64,000 nucleotides of DNA from Yamagishiella unicocca (GCA_003116995.1 BDSL01000097.1:1-64000); one strand, 5' to 3'; positions 33,761 to 46,674 are shown, numbered from the stretch's first letter. Numbers and translations are program-made. Notes: generated by a model not told the origin, from the sequence alone.

Positions 33761-36099
33761 ATGGCACGGGCGGTGTGCAGGTGGGGAGGGAGCCCAGGCC
33801 CCGGCTGGGATCGCGACCGCAGCCGGTCCAGATCCCGGAGCCGCTCTAGGTCGCCGCGTGGCGTTGGCGGAGGCGGGGGCGGCAGGTGAGCCGGCGGCTC
33901 TCCCCAGCGTCGCAACCACCGCCTAGCGATGCGTCGCTGCATCTCTGCGTAGCTCCACGGGCTGCAGCACCACTAGCCCGAATGAGGCCAGTATGGTGTG
34001 GCTCCGTGCTGCCCGCTCCGCGCGGCCCCTGCCCCCTGCCCTCCGCTCAATCCCTTGCCATTCCCTCCTACGCTATCCCAATAAACCATATGCTGGTACC
34101 ATTTCGTCGCCATACCTGCTGGCACGCCGGTAATCAAATCCCTACTAAACCCCTAAAACCTCCCCGCCATGGAACCTGCAACCTGCAACTCCCTCCCTCC
34201 CTCCCTCCCAGGTTCATGGGCGGCCGCGGCCGCGGCGGCGGTCCCGCCATGGGCCCCGGTCCCGGCTACCGGGGCCCACCTCCACAGCAGCGCTACAACG
34301 GCCCCGGCGGCCCCGGGGGCCCTGGTGGCCCTGGGGTGGCCTACACCCGTGACAGCCGCAGCGAGGACAGCGGGTCTTCATCGTCGTCCGGTGACTCGGG
34401 TGAGGCCAGGGGGCCCAGCTGGGATGAGGCTGTGTGCGCCGCATGGCAGGGCCTGGGAGGGAGGATGGTTGGGGCCAGCAGGCCGCTGCGCTCACACCAC
34501 ACCACACCGCACCACACCACACCACACCACACACACACCGCACCACACCACACCACACCACACCACACCACACCACACCACACCACACCACACCACACCA
34601 CACCACACCGCACCACACCACACCACACCACACCACACCACACCACACCACACCGCACCACACCGCACCACACCACACCACACCACACCACACCACACCA
34701 CACCATATTCCGCAAGGCAGGACGGCGGGCGGTCCTGTTCCCGGCACTTTGAATCGTCGCCACACGATCAAGGAGTGACCACCACCGCCACCTAGCTCAC
34801 GCGCTGCGCCTCTCACTGCCGGCTGGTCGAGCCCCTGGAGCTCACGCCCCTCTCCGGTCCGATTTGCGATCCCTCTGCCCTCCGCGATCCCTCTGCCCTC
34901 CGCGATCCCTCTGCCCTCCGCTACCCCTCGCGACCGCAGCGGACCGAGGGCCCCGCCGCGGCGGCCCGGGGGGCCCACACGGTGGTGGTGGCGGCGGCGG
35001 CGGGGCCGGCGGCGGCCGCGGCCGACATCCCGGCGCCATCGCCGCTGCCGTCGACGGCGGCGCTGTTCTCCGCCGCGAGGGCGAATTGGTGGCGCGTGTA
35101 GGCGCGTTGGAGCAGGAGCTCGTGGCGCAGCGGGCGGCACACGAGGCGGACCAGAAGAAGCTGGAGTTCGTCAGCGATAAGGTGTGGCTGGGATGGGATT
35201 GCTGGGCTGAGGTTGCTGGGATGGATGGATGGGTGGGTGAGCTAGGATGAAGACGGCGCCGGAGGTACCGCTTTTGCTACACTGCTGGCGGCGAAGATTC
35301 AGAAGGTCCAGAGGACTCCGCCTCTTTGGATCCGATTCCACCGTGGTACTGTCGTCGCTGTTGCTGCCTGGAACCCCCACCCCTACCCCCCAGGTCCGGG
35401 CTGTGGCCGAGCGGTCTAAGAACCGGGGCACCATGCTGGTGCGGCTGGTGGCGGCACTGCGGCGGGTGAACGGCGCCCGAGGGGGAGTGGAGGCGGCGCA
35501 GGTGGAGCTGGATCGGGCGCAAGACGACCTCAACAAGGTGCGTGAGCTCAGTGAGCTCCGACCACCACCATGAACCATGAACCGATGTGACCCTGTGGGG
35601 CAGCTGCCGAGCACACCACTGCCTTGCTGGAGTGTCGTGGATTGGCGGTAAACAAGTACGACACTGCCGACGCATCTTTGGGCTTGATTGGGCATTCCTA
35701 ATCAGCTCAACTTAGGTTGGGCGATCCTCACCTGTGTCACTCCCGCTGCAGGTGTTGCAGCAGGCGACTGTGATGGTGGAGGGCGAGGAAGCAGCGTTCT
35801 CGGGGAAGCCGGAGCCTGCACCCCAGCCGCAGCCCACAGCGGCGGCGGCGGCGGGGCAAGGCGGTGCCGGCGGCGGCCCGCCGGCGCCGCCTCCGCCCCC
35901 GCCGGGGGACCCCACTGGGGCTGCGCCCGCGAGCGGGTTCTCGGGGGCGGGACACGCCGGGGGGCCGGGAGTAGACGCAGCGTGGGAGGACGGGGGAGCG
36001 GGCGGGGGCGGCTGGAGTGAGGCGGGCGTTGCTGGGGTTGGGAGCGACGGGCGGCCCAAGGCGTTGAGCTTCAAGCTCAAGATCCCAACTAATGTATGA
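33761..36099 (+). CDS. RS- and RGG-rich coiled-coil protein, putative RNA-associated
   Basis: Five exons: 33761-33885, 34212-34399, 34940-35181, 35394-35537 and 35752-36099 (stop TGA 36097-36099). Phases match, giving 348 residues. The N-terminus has a run of Arg-Ser dipeptides (WDRDRSRSRSRSRSRSPRG). Next come Gly/Arg-rich and Gly-Pro-rich segments (GGRGRGGGPAMGPGPGYRG), a second RGG-like block, a charged coiled coil (ELVARVGALEQELVAQRA; then QVELDRAQDDLNK), a Pro/Gly/Ala-rich low-complexity part, and a basic C-terminal motif RPKALSFKLKIP. RS plus RGG composition is typical of splicing or mRNP proteins; that role is inference. No RRM or other folded RNA-binding domain is visible. The ATG choice (33761) is the first in-frame Met before the RS run. 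Confidence 0.78.
34492..34704. repeat. CACCACACCA-type microsatellite in an intron
   Basis: About 210 bp of CACAC/CACCA pentamer-like repeat in the second intron of the RS protein gene. A separate set of three 18-bp units (GCGATCCCTCTGCCCTCC) is at 34866-34920, just before the next exon. Confidence 0.95.
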
Positions 36100-36347
36100 T
36101 CCCCGGAGCTGTGGGGGGGCTGCCGGTTCGGCGGGTAGTGTGACGGCGGGGGCCTCGTGGAGTCGCCGGCGCCGGGGCGCTGCCCATGGGATCGGTTGCC
36201 GGTGGGGTGACTCGGATGATGTGTGGCGGCATTGCTTGAGCTGAACTACTGCACGGCTACCTCGGAAGAGTGGAAGCCCCGGGCTTGACAACAATTCTTG
36301 GCGGGAGGTGTTACCATGCTTGCGAGTGCGGCTGAGAGAGAGACAGA

Positions 36348-36351
<4 letters not shown>

Positions 36352-36409
<58 letters not shown>
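36352..36409. repeat. (GT)n microsatellite
   Basis: About 29 GT units, flanked by GAGAGAGAGACAGAGTGA. The corresponding place in the copy at 41825 has only a few GT units. Confidence 0.95.
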
Positions 36410-36410
<1 letters not shown>

Positions 36411-37790
36411 GTTGTGGATAAGCACGAGGACGTATGGCCTCGGCTTGGATCGAGCATGACAGGCGCGGGGAAGATGGCGGACGGTTCAATCCCGGATTGA
36501 TAATCGGAGGTGCATGGCACCGTGCCTAGGATGGCAGACAGGCCCAACGCTGCTTGGATAACTGAAGGTGATGCAGGGCCAGCGAACATGTCTAGTCACT
36601 GTAGTCCCTAAAGCACATGGCCTTGCTCCCACCGGGAACGTATACCGCACGCAGCAATGCTGTCACTCGCAGCCGCCATACCGGCGAGGCAGGCTGGCTC
36701 TCTGTAAACGTCGACATCCCAATCATGGATGTATAACTTTATTTAAAGCCGACTGCTCCTGGCGCAAAGACTGAGCGACCTCATCTCCACCAGCAGCAAT
36801 TGAGGGCCTCCCTCAGCAGTAATCACGTTCATCACCGCACGCATTGGCAGGCATCCGTCTCCTAGCCAACTCGACCCATAACCCTCCTCCATGGAGCGGC
36901 TATGTCCATTCAACCTCCAAGGAGCGGCTACGTCCATTCAACCTGCACTCGGTCCGCTGCACGATACGAAGGCAGGGGACACCCCGCCGATGCCATCTTG
37001 GTACACCGCCCTCTCATGCCCTAGCCTCCCAGCGAGCAGTACCGTGTGGCATTGGCTGCCCGGCGCCCTGCACAAGGTGCTGTGCTGGCAGCCAGGCACG
37101 GCTCCCCTGCGCGGGCTATTGCAGTGCAGCAAATGGAAAACTAAGGAGCGAATGCTTGATGACACTGTACTTGAGGAAGGCTCTGTAACTAAGGCATTAA
37201 ACCAAGTTCAACAACCAACATGGGCCACAAACAGCACTGTCTAGTTTGTCATGTGCCCGATATGTATTCATGCGATTTTGTCCTGGTACGTCTAACTGTC
37301 GACGCTCCTAGTGGTTCAGATCAACGATCAGTCCAGCAGTGTGCTCTATCGTCCCAGATCTTTAACGATGGTTACTCCCTGCCTAAGCTGCTGCACACGC
37401 TGTACTGATGACGACCCGCAGCTGCCGGGGCGCCCCAACACCCGAGCCTTGCCCTCGGGAGGCTCCCAACCGAACCTCCCGAGGGCCCCAATCCACACAC
37501 CAGAGCGTGCCGATGACATGACTTGAGCCACGAACCTGGTATTGGTGGCGGGCTGCAGTTATCTGATCGCGTCCGTCACACGACCGCTGACATGGCCCAA
37601 CTCATAGATCCGGACTTGCATCCCGCATCCTCGCAAAATTCCCAAAACCGCTAACAAACGCGCACGTACGCTCGCTACTGCTGCACGCCACTTCTGGGGG
37701 CATCTCTGCGGGCGAAGTTATGGAGCTGCGAGCGAGGGAGCTCCTTGCCTCCCCGCCGCCCCCGCATCCCCACCAGCACCGCCCCCTGCC

Positions 37791-39348
37791 TCACCGCCCC
37801 CCGGCTCCGCCACCCTCGCTGCTGCTGCTACACAGCCCTGCCAGAATCTCCGCGTAGAAGGCGGTGGCGCGCTCGTTCATCCGCCGCCGCACCTCCAGAT
37901 GCGCTCGCCGCACGGCCATCATGCTCGCCGCGGGTGTGCCCAGCACGCGCAGCATGACGTCCACCTCGTGCTCGCCCTCGCCCTGCAGGTACACCGAGTC
38001 CTCGCCGAACATGCTGTACGACGACAGGAAGCGGCGGTCCGCCACCATGGGGGTGCCGGCTATGAGCGCGGTGAGGATGGAGGAAGAGAACTTGTCGGTG
38101 TAGTACTTTGCGCTGCCCAGCGCGGGGATGAGCGCAAATGTGTGGTGGATGCTTTCGTAGAAACCGCGGTACGGCAGCCGGCGGTGTACGGTGACCAGCG
38201 GCTCCAGGTCGGGCGGCAGGTGGAGTCGCTCGTCCTGGCCCTTGCCCATGACGTTCATACGGAACAGCCGAGCCGCGTTGCCGCTGGTCAGTTGCTCCTT
38301 CCGCTGCTGCATCTGCTCCCAGATGGCGCTGTAGTTGCGTCGCAAGCTGGAGAACTTGCCCTGTAGTGGCGGTGATAAGGTAGGGCGCCGGCAGCGGCAG
38401 CTCATCACAAGCGGCAGCAGCACAGTAGCGCGACCGTTCCGGCACGGGCACATACGGTGGGTGCAGGTAAACCGCCGGTGGAGGTCAGGCGGACTCCGCC
38501 GGCAGTCAGTTCCCTACGGGCGGCTCGAACGGCAGCACCACAGTTTCCTCGCTCAACCCCTCCCGCTTTCTGACCCGCACGGCCATTCTTCTTTCCGCCG
38601 GTGCCCCCGCGCGCCCGGGTATAGCTACCTGGATAGAGAAGCCTACGAGGCACAGCCCCAGTAGGTCCACCTCACTGGCCTGCATGCAGTTGGTCTGCGG
38701 CCGGAAGGGGTAGGTGGGCATCACCCAGTCCACCGGGCGACCCGCGGAGGCGGCCAGTGAGCTGGCGGTGTGGGGAGCCAGCGTCACCAGCTTGACGGCG
38801 CTGCCGCCGCCCTCAGCGACGCTGATGAGGCGCTGCGTCTCGTTGAAATCGCTATTGTGTACGATGGCTACGGTGAGGCGCCGTTTAATGTGGCGCAGCA
38901 GCTCCGCGTTTGCGTCCAGCTCGTAGTCGGGGCTGACTAGGATTACTAAGTCGAAGGTGGGCTGCTCGTGCGCGATGGAGGACAGAAGGGTGCGCGTGAG
39001 CTTCTGGAAGGTGACTTTGAAGCGTCGCAGGATATCCCAGGAACCGTCGGCGTTTTGGCGGTTGATGTAGACAACTGTGTTGCGGGCGTAGGGTCGGAAG
39101 GTGTGCAGCAGGCCGGCGAGGACTTCGTAGTGGTAAGGGACGCCGTTGACGATGGCGATGCGGAGGTCGGGACAGGCAGCCAAGTCCGCAGGTTTGGCAG
39201 CATCGGCAGCGTTGTCGATGGCAGCGACGATTCCTGTTACTTCAGCATCGAGCGCCCATATGGTGATGCTGGATGCGAGTAGGATCAGAAGTTGCGGGGC
39301 TGCTAAGCCGAAAGTGCGGCAGCGATGGCGGGGAGAGGCCATGTGCAA
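37791..39348 (-). CDS. Glycosyltransferase-like type II membrane protein, paralogue 1
   Basis: Two exons, 39348-38629 and 38360-37791, phase 0, 429 residues. Near the N-terminus is a hydrophobic segment (LLILLASSITIWAL, about residues 20-33) that can be a signal anchor. The N-terminal half has alternating beta-alpha text (IAIVNGVPYHYEVLAGLL; FDLVILVSPDYELDANAEL; VAIVHNSDFNE). The C-terminal half reads YESIHHTFALIPALGSAKYY then SSSILTALIAGTPMVADRRFL, the kind of Gly-Thr-Pro donor-site region seen in GT-B-fold glycosyltransferases of algae and fungi. Golgi or secretory function is inferred; the exact family and substrate are not known to me. Its Ser-rich C-terminal tail is the shortest of the three copies. 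An alternative start is the Met at 39342. Confidence 0.75.
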
Positions 39349-39640
39349 CAGCTGCGTGCCTGTCTGCTTGGTGAGATAGATAAGCTTACGTTGAGCTTGC
39401 TAATAAGATGCTCCGTGATGTTAAAAGCAAAGGCATGTTTCTCGAACCTATTGGCATGCAGCGTTCGCGGCGAATTGCACACACACACAATCCCCACGAT
39501 GACAAGCAGTTTCAAGCAAATAACATTTTGTGATCTGTAGCCACTGCTATGGACAACATCTAACATCGGAAAGGGAATGGATTTCTTTCAGTTCCGTGAA
39601 TTTTGTACGGATGGCACTTGACTTGAATTGTGACGTTGTC

Positions 39641-41759
39641 TGCCGATTGTTTTCTTCCGCGCAAGCCGCGTAGTGCCATCTAATGTTAACCTCTGATCGA
39701 TATGGCCATACCTGAGCAGATACCTTTCTCGTTGTTTCAAGGAGCTAGGAATCAGAGCGGAGAACTTTCCGCTCTGCTAGGAATCCATTGACAGATTCAA
39801 GCAATCTGAAAAAATGGTCACGATTTCGATCATAATATGGCTTGATGTTACCAAACATACACATGCAGCCTTTGGACGCTGTCCGCTCTGGCTGCAATCT
39901 TGATGAAATCGTTGCTGTTCAATTAGCAGTGGGAAATTGCCGTTGTGTTGTGAAGAAGCGGCACTCTTCACACTAGCGCCCAGCGGTATTCCTAAGGAAT
40001 ATCACGACCACAGTTGAGACTGGAGTACACCAAACACGCGTACGCAGACGGGAGTGACTCGCCTACACGCACCGTACAAATTATGTTTGGCGCTTGACCT
40101 AATGTACCTTTGCTGTTGTAGCGTACTATTGACATGCTTCGCAGCGGCGATCTGTCTGATTGCATTTCGCGCTTCAGTCGCAGCACGCATTTCACGAGTC
40201 CATCAGGACTTCAAGTATTGAACGCGTCCTTTGCTTGCTATGTTTGGCATTGGCTTCACGATGGAGGACTAGTCATGGTGTGCATAAAACGACAATTCCC
40301 ACTAGTGAATCGGACCAGCCCAAGTCCATGCACACGATGGTCCAAATGGACGAAGCTCGTTGTGTTGCCGGCTGGCCATATCTTGAGTCTCAACCCACGA
40401 TCATGTAAGCAAGGCTTAAGGCGCTTCATGCACTCGTGCGGGTTGCCTCGCGTAATTGGGGCACCATGCAGCTTGAAGGGAGTGTTCCAGAAGCGGGGTA
40501 CGTAGGGCCATGTGGCTGGCTACTCAGACGCGACGTGCTACGTTCGGTGCCTGCGGCTTCGCCATCGTGGCTGTTATTCGGGCAGGGCTGTTATTCTGTG
40601 CCTTTCGAGGCTTCTACGTGCCCTTCGGGGCGTCTCCTGGATAGGGCTGGAGTCAGCCCCGGGTTCAGGCCACGGGCCCCTGCCTCGTCTTGTCCTGGGC
40701 TCGCCTGGGCTTGAGGGCACTTCGGCCGCAGCCGCGGTGACGCGGTTAAGCCGGCTGATGACTTGTAAATAAGTCACCAGTTGGGGCAAACGAGCCGCAG
40801 CCCGGCCTGCCACTGCAGCCTGTGTTTATTTGCAGCGTAGCATGCATGCCTGGTTTTTGTGTTCCCCCCACGCACCTCGTAGTTTGCTGGGACTGCCCGT
40901 CGTGCTGAAGTTCCCTTATTTCGCTGGCTGGTGGTTCGGCTAAGTGGGGCGTCTTTTCGCGGGTGATGCCATGCCCTGGGCCCGTCGGTCGGTGCGTGCT
41001 GCTGGCTGGTCCCGTCGTTTTCCTCCAGCGGTAGGCATTGGTGCCGGGGATGTCCTTTTATATTTCGTCGGGGCTCCGCTTAATAATTGGGCGCGGCTGG
41101 AGGGGTATGGTATCATGTCTTTTTCACCCCGCTTTTGGGGGCGTCTGCTGGCTCCTCGCGCTGGCTTACCGTGTGGTGCGGTCTCGGTGTGGATCCTCCC
41201 CCTTGTCCTGGGTTCGCCCGGCGTGTTTGTGCAGGTTTGTGCTTTTCGAGGCTTTCCTGTGTCCTTGGGGGCGTCTGCTGGGTTCAGCCCCTGCTCTCGT
41301 AAGGTGCGTGAGGCCACGGACATGGGCGGCTCTTCTTCTCCTTGGTTCGCCCGGACACTGCGAGACATGACTGGAATTGCCCTGCCTGGGAGGGCCTCGG
41401 CGGAACCGATCGTACAAGGTTGTAAGTACCGGTATTGTCCACAAAAGTAACGGTATCAGCGCAAACTTGGATTAGGTTGTCCAAAGCACTTTTCATGTAT
41501 TACACGTGTCGGAGTTTTTAGCTTTCGTGGCTTGCTCCGGGACCACAGGAGTGACCTCACATCGTATGCGCGTAATTGAACACCAGCAATAATACTTCGT
41601 AATTTGCTTTCGACCAAAGGCAATATAGCAGTCAGCTTGCAGCGAAGGCCAAAACAACTTGATTGCTTACGATCGATCCTGCAGGAATTGCACGCTTGCG
41701 TGCTCTATCCTGTTAAATTGTGCGCAACAGCCACGCCATCGATCATAACAGCATTCCCT
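39641..41759. repeat. Spacer unit B, copy 1
   Basis: Non-coding as far as I can see, and repeated at 47340-49490 (for example GCGCAAGCCGC at 39660/47367, CCATACCTGAGCAGATA at 39706/47420, GCTTCGCAGCGGCGATCTG at 40136/47799). Reading frames differ between the two copies, which argues against coding. It contains several TGTAA motifs. A 32-bp segment at 39754-39785 (a 22-bp hairpin plus a direct repeat of GCTAGGAATC) is absent from copy 2. Confidence 0.75.
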
Positions 41760-44700
41760 TTTTTTCCGGGTTTGGCAACAACTCTTGACGGGAAGTGTTA
41801 TCGTGTATGCGACTGCGGCTGAGCGAGCGAGCTCGTGTGTTTCTTTGTAGATAAGCATGAGGACGTATGGCCGCTGCTGGGGCTGGGTCGCTCGAGTGTG
41901 ACAGGCACGGGGGGAATGGCGGATTAATAATCGGACGGAACGATGTGCATGGCATCGCGCCCAGGATGGATAATATGCCCAAACCCCGCTTGGATGGATA
42001 ACTGACGATGGTGTAGGGCCACCATGTCTATCTATCCATGCATGGCCTTCCCCGCACTGGGAACATACACACACTACTTACTGCACGCAGCAGTGGTGCT
42101 GTCATGCATGGCAACCGCCTTAATGGCGAGGCAGGCAACGTACTTCTCTATCAATGTTGGCATCCCAAACGTAGATATAATCCTATTATCAGCTAACACC
42201 CGACTGCTCCGGGAGAAAAGACTGAGCGACCTAGCTCATCTCCGCGCGCCAGCGGCCCTGAGCAGCCTCCCTCAGCAATAATGCCGCCGGATTTTTCATC
42301 ACCGCACTCATTGGCGGGCCTTTTGGTCAACTCGACCCATAAGCCACCAACAAGGAGCTAGTGGCAATGTCCATCCAGCAGCCTATCTACCTATGCGCGC
42401 CTTGCTGCACGGTAACCACGGCTGGGCCCGCACCCCGCCGATGCTACCTTGGTACACCGCGCGCCCTCTCCTCGCTCGCTGCCCTCTCAGGAGTACCATG
42501 TGTCATACCATTGGCTGCCCGGCGCACTGGACAAGATGCTGTGCTGGCACCCAGGCTGCTGCGCGGCCTATTGCAATACATATAATAATGCAGCAAATGA
42601 AAAACTGAAGACCGCATGCACGCATGCTTGATAATGTACTCGCTCGCTTGATGAGGAAGACCCTATAATTATTGAGGAATCGAACCAAGTTGCCAATAGC
42701 CAACATGGGCCACGAGCAGCACTGCAGACAGCTGTCTAGTTACTCCTGTGCCCGACATACGTTCACGCGAGTTTGTCCAGGTACGTCTTACCGTCGACGC
42801 TCCTAGTGGTTCAGATCAACGATCAGTCCAGCAGCGTGCTCCATCGTCCCTGATCTTCAGCGATAGGTACTCCCTGCCTAAGCTGCTGCACACGCTGTAC
42901 TGACTCGCAGGTGCCGGGGCGCCCCAACACCCGAGCCTTGCCCTCGGGAGGCTCCCAACCGAACCTCCCGAGGGCCCCAACCCACACACAAGCGCGCGCC
43001 GATGACATGACCGAAGCCCTGAACCCGATATCGGTGGCGGGCTGCTGTTCGTCGATCGCGTTCGGCACACAACCCCCCGACGCGCCCCTCCATCTTAATC
43101 ATAAGGCATCCGCGCGCATATATATAAGTACGTTCGGACACATATCCCACATACATCCGCGCACAATTTCCATGGCCGATAGCAAACACTCTAGCTCTAT
43201 CTCTCGCTGCTGCTCGCTGCACACAGCTCCTGCGCGCGGGCACCGATCCGATCCCTGCGGGCGAAACGAGGGAGCTCCCCACCTCACCGCCCCGCCCCCG
43301 CCGCCCCCGCATCCCCACCAGCACCGCCCCCTGCCTCACCGCCCCCGACTCCGCCGCCTTCGCTGCTGCTGCTGTTACTGCTGCTACACAGCCCTGCCAG
43401 AATCTCCGCGTAGAACGCGGTGGCGCGCTCGTTCATCCGCCGCCGCACCTCCAGATGCGCCCGCCGCACGGCCATCATGCTCGCCGCGGGTGTGCCCAGC
43501 ACGCGCAGCATGACGTCCACCTCGTGCTCGCCCTCGCCCTGCAGGTACACCGAGTCCTCGCCGAACATGTTGTATGACGACAGGAAGCGGCGGTCCGCCA
43601 CCAGGGGGGTGCCGGCTATGAGCGAGGTGAGGATGGAGGAAGAAAACTTGTTGGTGTAGTAATTTGCGCTGCCCAGCACGGGGATGAGCGCAAATGTGTG
43701 GTGGATGCTTTCGTAGAAGCTGCGGTACGGCAGCCGGTGGCGAATGGTGACCAGCGGCTCCAGGTCGGGCGGCAGGCGGAGTCCCTTTTCCTTGCCCTTG
43801 CCCATGACGATCATACGGAACAGCCGAGCCGCGTTGCCGCTGGTCAGTTGGTCCTTCCGCTGCTGCATCTGCTCCCAGATGGCGCTGTAGTTGCGTCGAT
43901 AGCTGGAGAAAATGCCCTGTGCGTGGTGGCGGTGATAAGGTAGAGCGGCGGCAGCGGAAGGAGCTCGTCACAAGCGGCAGCAGCACAGCAGCGTGATCGT
44001 TCCGGCACGGGCACATACGGTGGGTGCAGGTCAACCGCCGGCGGTGGAGGTCAGGCGGACTCCACTACGAGCGGTACACACGTCAGCACCACAGTTTCCT
44101 CAACCCCTCCCGCCCTCCTAGACCCTCGCGGCCATCCTTCGTTCTTTCCGCTGTGGCCCCCTCGTTCCTTTATGTACCCCCCGGGTATAGCTACCTGGAT
44201 AGAGAAGCCCACGAGGCACAGGCCCAGTAGGTCCACCTCACTGGCCTGCATGCAGTTGGTCTGCGGCCGAAAGGGGTAGGTGGGCAGCACCCAGTCCACC
44301 GGGCGACCCGCGGAGGCGGCCAGTGAGCTGGCGGTGTGGGGAGCCAGCGTCACCAGCTTGACGGCGCTGCCGCCGCCCTCCGCGACGCTGATGAGGCGCT
44401 GCGTCTCGTTGAAATCGCTGTTGTGTACGATGGCTACGGTGAGGCGCCGTTTGATGTGGCGCAGCAGCTCCGCGTTTGCGTCCAGCTCTCTGTCAGAGCT
44501 GACTAGGATTACTAAGTCGAAGGTGGGCTGCTCGTGCGCGATGGAGGACAGACGGGTGCGCGTAATCTTGTGGAAGGTGACTCTGAAGCGTCGAAGGATG
44601 TCCCAGCAGCCGTTGGCGTTTCTGCGGTTGATATATACAGCTGTGTTGCGGGCATAGGGTCGTAAGGTGTGCAGCAGGCCGGCGAGGACTTCGTTATGGT

Positions 44701-45145
44701 AAGTAACGCCGTTGATGACGGCGATGCGGGGGTCGGGGCAGGCAGCCAAGTCCGCAGGTTTGGCAGCATCGGCAGCGTGGTCGATGGCAGCGACGAATCC
44801 TGTTACTTCAGCATCGAGCGCCCATATGGTGATGCTGGATGCGAGTAGGATCAGGAGGTGCAGGGCTGTCACCCCGAAAGTGCGGCAGCGATGGCGGGGA
44901 GAGGCCATGTGCAACAGCTGCAGGCCTGTCTGCTTGGTGAGATAGATAAGCTTACGTTGAGCTTGCTAATAAGATGCTCCGTAATGTTAAAAGCAAAGGC
45001 ATGTTTCTCGAACCTATTGGCATGCAGCGTTTGCGTCGAATAGCACAGACACAATCCCCACGATGACAAGCAATTTCAAGCAAAGAACATTTTGTGCACT
45101 GAAGGCACTGCTATAGACAACATCTAACATCGGAAAGGGATCAGG
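41760..45145. repeat. Segmental duplication, gene unit copy 2
   Basis: Second copy of the gene unit, starting GGCAACAACTCTTGACGGGA. It ends abruptly near 45145, where similarity to copy 1 (AACATCGGAAAGGGA) stops and about 2.2 kb of unrelated sequence begins. Confidence 0.85.
43284..44914 (-). CDS. Glycosyltransferase-like type II membrane protein, paralogue 2
   Basis: Exons 44914-44195 and 43916-43284, same phase-0 intron position as paralogue 1, 450 residues. All landmark segments are kept: the signal-anchor-like LLILLASSITIWAL, the VAIVHNSDFNE segment, the Gly-Thr-Pro motif as LIAGTPLVADRRFL, and YLQGEGEHEVDVMLRVL. No frameshift or stop is seen, so it should be functional. It differs from paralogue 1 by scattered substitutions and by a longer Ser/Asn then Gly/Ala-rich C-terminal tail (about residues 410-450) built from trinucleotide repeats. 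Confidence 0.75.
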
Positions 45146-45374
45146 CACGCTGGGGGCAAGTTGCCCGTGACGTACTTGGACGATGTGTGAGATAATTTCG
45201 TAATTTTGCTTTCTCAGTCCTTTGTTTCTTTCTTTTCTAAAATGAACCCAAATGGAGCTTGCAACGAGCTAAGAATCCTAATGCAAAGAGCGCCGCATTT
45301 CATGACAGGTTGCGAAGTAGCGGCGGGAAGGCTGGTTCCTTGAATGTTGTTGTAACTATTGATTGAAGTTAAAT

Positions 45375-45701
45375 TCATAAAAAGTCCGGAGGTGACTGGT
45401 TATGAAAGGCGTAGTAAAGCGTGCTTGTCTGGCGTCCGTGACGTACCGTGTGCAAGTATAGTCGCCGACTGAATGCTAGCGCGAAAGCCTTCTTAGCCAC
45501 GTGGTAAAGCACCTCCGCCCAAAGGTGGATTTCTGCTTCTGAAGCCTCACATGCGTCGGCCGTGTGGTGGAGCAGGCTGCAAAATCCTCTGAGGGCGGCC
45601 ATGTCCTGAAACCGTCGGCGGCCAAAGCCACAGTTCAGTACAGTTGTCATTAATGGCTCCAGCCAACCGTGGTGCAGCTGTCGTTGTTTCCACGCATTCA
45701 C
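45375..45701 (-). CDS. Hypothetical small protein, unrecognised
   Basis: 108 codons from ATG to stop with protein-like composition (for example RFQDMAALRGFCSLLHHTAD and EIHLWAEVLYHVAKKAFAL). It lies in the inserted segment and has no counterpart in the other array copies. It may be a fragment of a transposon gene or a chance frame. Confidence 0.25.
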   Translation of the reverse strand: MNAWKQRQLHHGWLEPLMTTVLNCGFGRRRFQDMAALRGFCSLLHHTADACEASEAEIHLWAEVLYHVAKKAFALAFSRRLYLHTVRHGRQTSTLYYAFHNQSPPDFL

Positions 45702-45815
45702 AGTGTCTGTTCACGCAGCAGCAGTAGCAGCTCTGTCTCGTTCAGCGGCCCGTGACCGAGCGAGGCCACATACATTGGCCACAGGCGCGGCCTCTGTCGT
45801 GAATGCTTTCATCGC

Positions 45816-45950
45816 TTTGCCGCTGCCGCTGCCGCTGCCGCTGCCGCTGCCGCTGCCGCTGCCGCTGCCGCTGCCGCTGCCGCTGCCGCTGCCGCTGCCG
45901 CTGCCGCTGCCGCTGCCGCTGCCGCTGCCGCTGCCGCTGCCGCTGCCGCC
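45816..45950. repeat. (CTGCCG)n hexanucleotide array
   Basis: About 22 perfect CTGCCG units followed by CCGCCA variants. It creates chance Leu-Pro, Arg-Cys and Gly-Ser repeat frames, which I do not call as genes. Confidence 0.97.
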
Positions 45951-46674
45951 ACCGCCGCCACCGCCAAGATCGCCGGCATCTCCCTGAACCTCTGTCATGC
46001 CCCACAGCAGGCTGCAGCAGGCTTCGGCCGACTGGCGCGCGCTGTCGTTAGCGCTCAGGCTACAACTGACCAGGTCGTAGACACGTTAGCCGCAGGTGAA
46101 CGCCGCAAGTCGCTACCTCTTCCGGGGACTGCCCCGGGTAGCCTGACGCGCGGCCCACAGCTGCACTGTTGCTTGCGGGGGCAACTATGCTCGACACTGT
46201 TGTTACACGTCTGCAACTGGGCACCTCGTGCGAGAGGATACTTCGAGCACGGCCGGGAATGCCAGGCGTGGCATCCGGCCCGTGCTAAGGCGGCGGAGGC
46301 TCTGTGGGCCCGATGTGCGCACCTTATCCCTGCGGCTCCGATCGTGAGCCAGCTACCACCTAACACCGAAAGTAACCTGACGGTATAAGACGGCGTCCGT
46401 TACTTAGTGCCAACGAACCATACCTAACAACACACTTGCGAGATATTTCACTCCAACTGTCATGCTCAGATACGCGTTTCTGGAGCGGCACCGAAACCAT
46501 GACTAATGCCCGCGAATCGTTCATGCCGGCGCTGGGGCATGACACCTCAACACTGTTGCGGTTTGCACCTCTGCTGCTGCCGCCGCCGGCACGGTTCGCG
46601 GATTTCCTTTGTGCACCCCGACGACTGTATCTTGCTGCCGTGGCTATTGAAGTCACTGGAGGCGCTACATATGA

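Larger units (their letters stand above)
36270..39640. repeat. Segmental duplication, gene unit copy 1
   Basis: Homologous to 41760-45145 and 49490-52940. Shared landmarks are CAACAATTCTTGGCGGGA near 36288, the long GC-rich stretch at 37410-37510, the whole two-exon gene and about 200 bp of its 5' flank. This copy begins directly after the 3' end of the RS protein gene and alone carries a long (GT)n at 36352-36409. Confidence 0.85.

Noticed and set aside
34169..35140. Long frames of Thr-His or Cys-Gly-Val-Val-Trp repeats around 34.5 kb
   Set aside because: They are readings of the CACAC microsatellite inside an intron; the real exons on either side use consistent phases in a different arrangement.
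40940..41368. Pro/Arg-rich minus-strand frame in the spacer (and a related one at 48450-49190)
   Set aside because: The two spacer copies do not preserve the same frame or ends, which argues against coding.
45703..46051. Leu-Pro, Arg-Cys and Gly-Ser repeat frames near 45.8 kb
   Set aside because: Every frame through a (CTGCCG)n array is open by chance; there is no non-repeat protein context.
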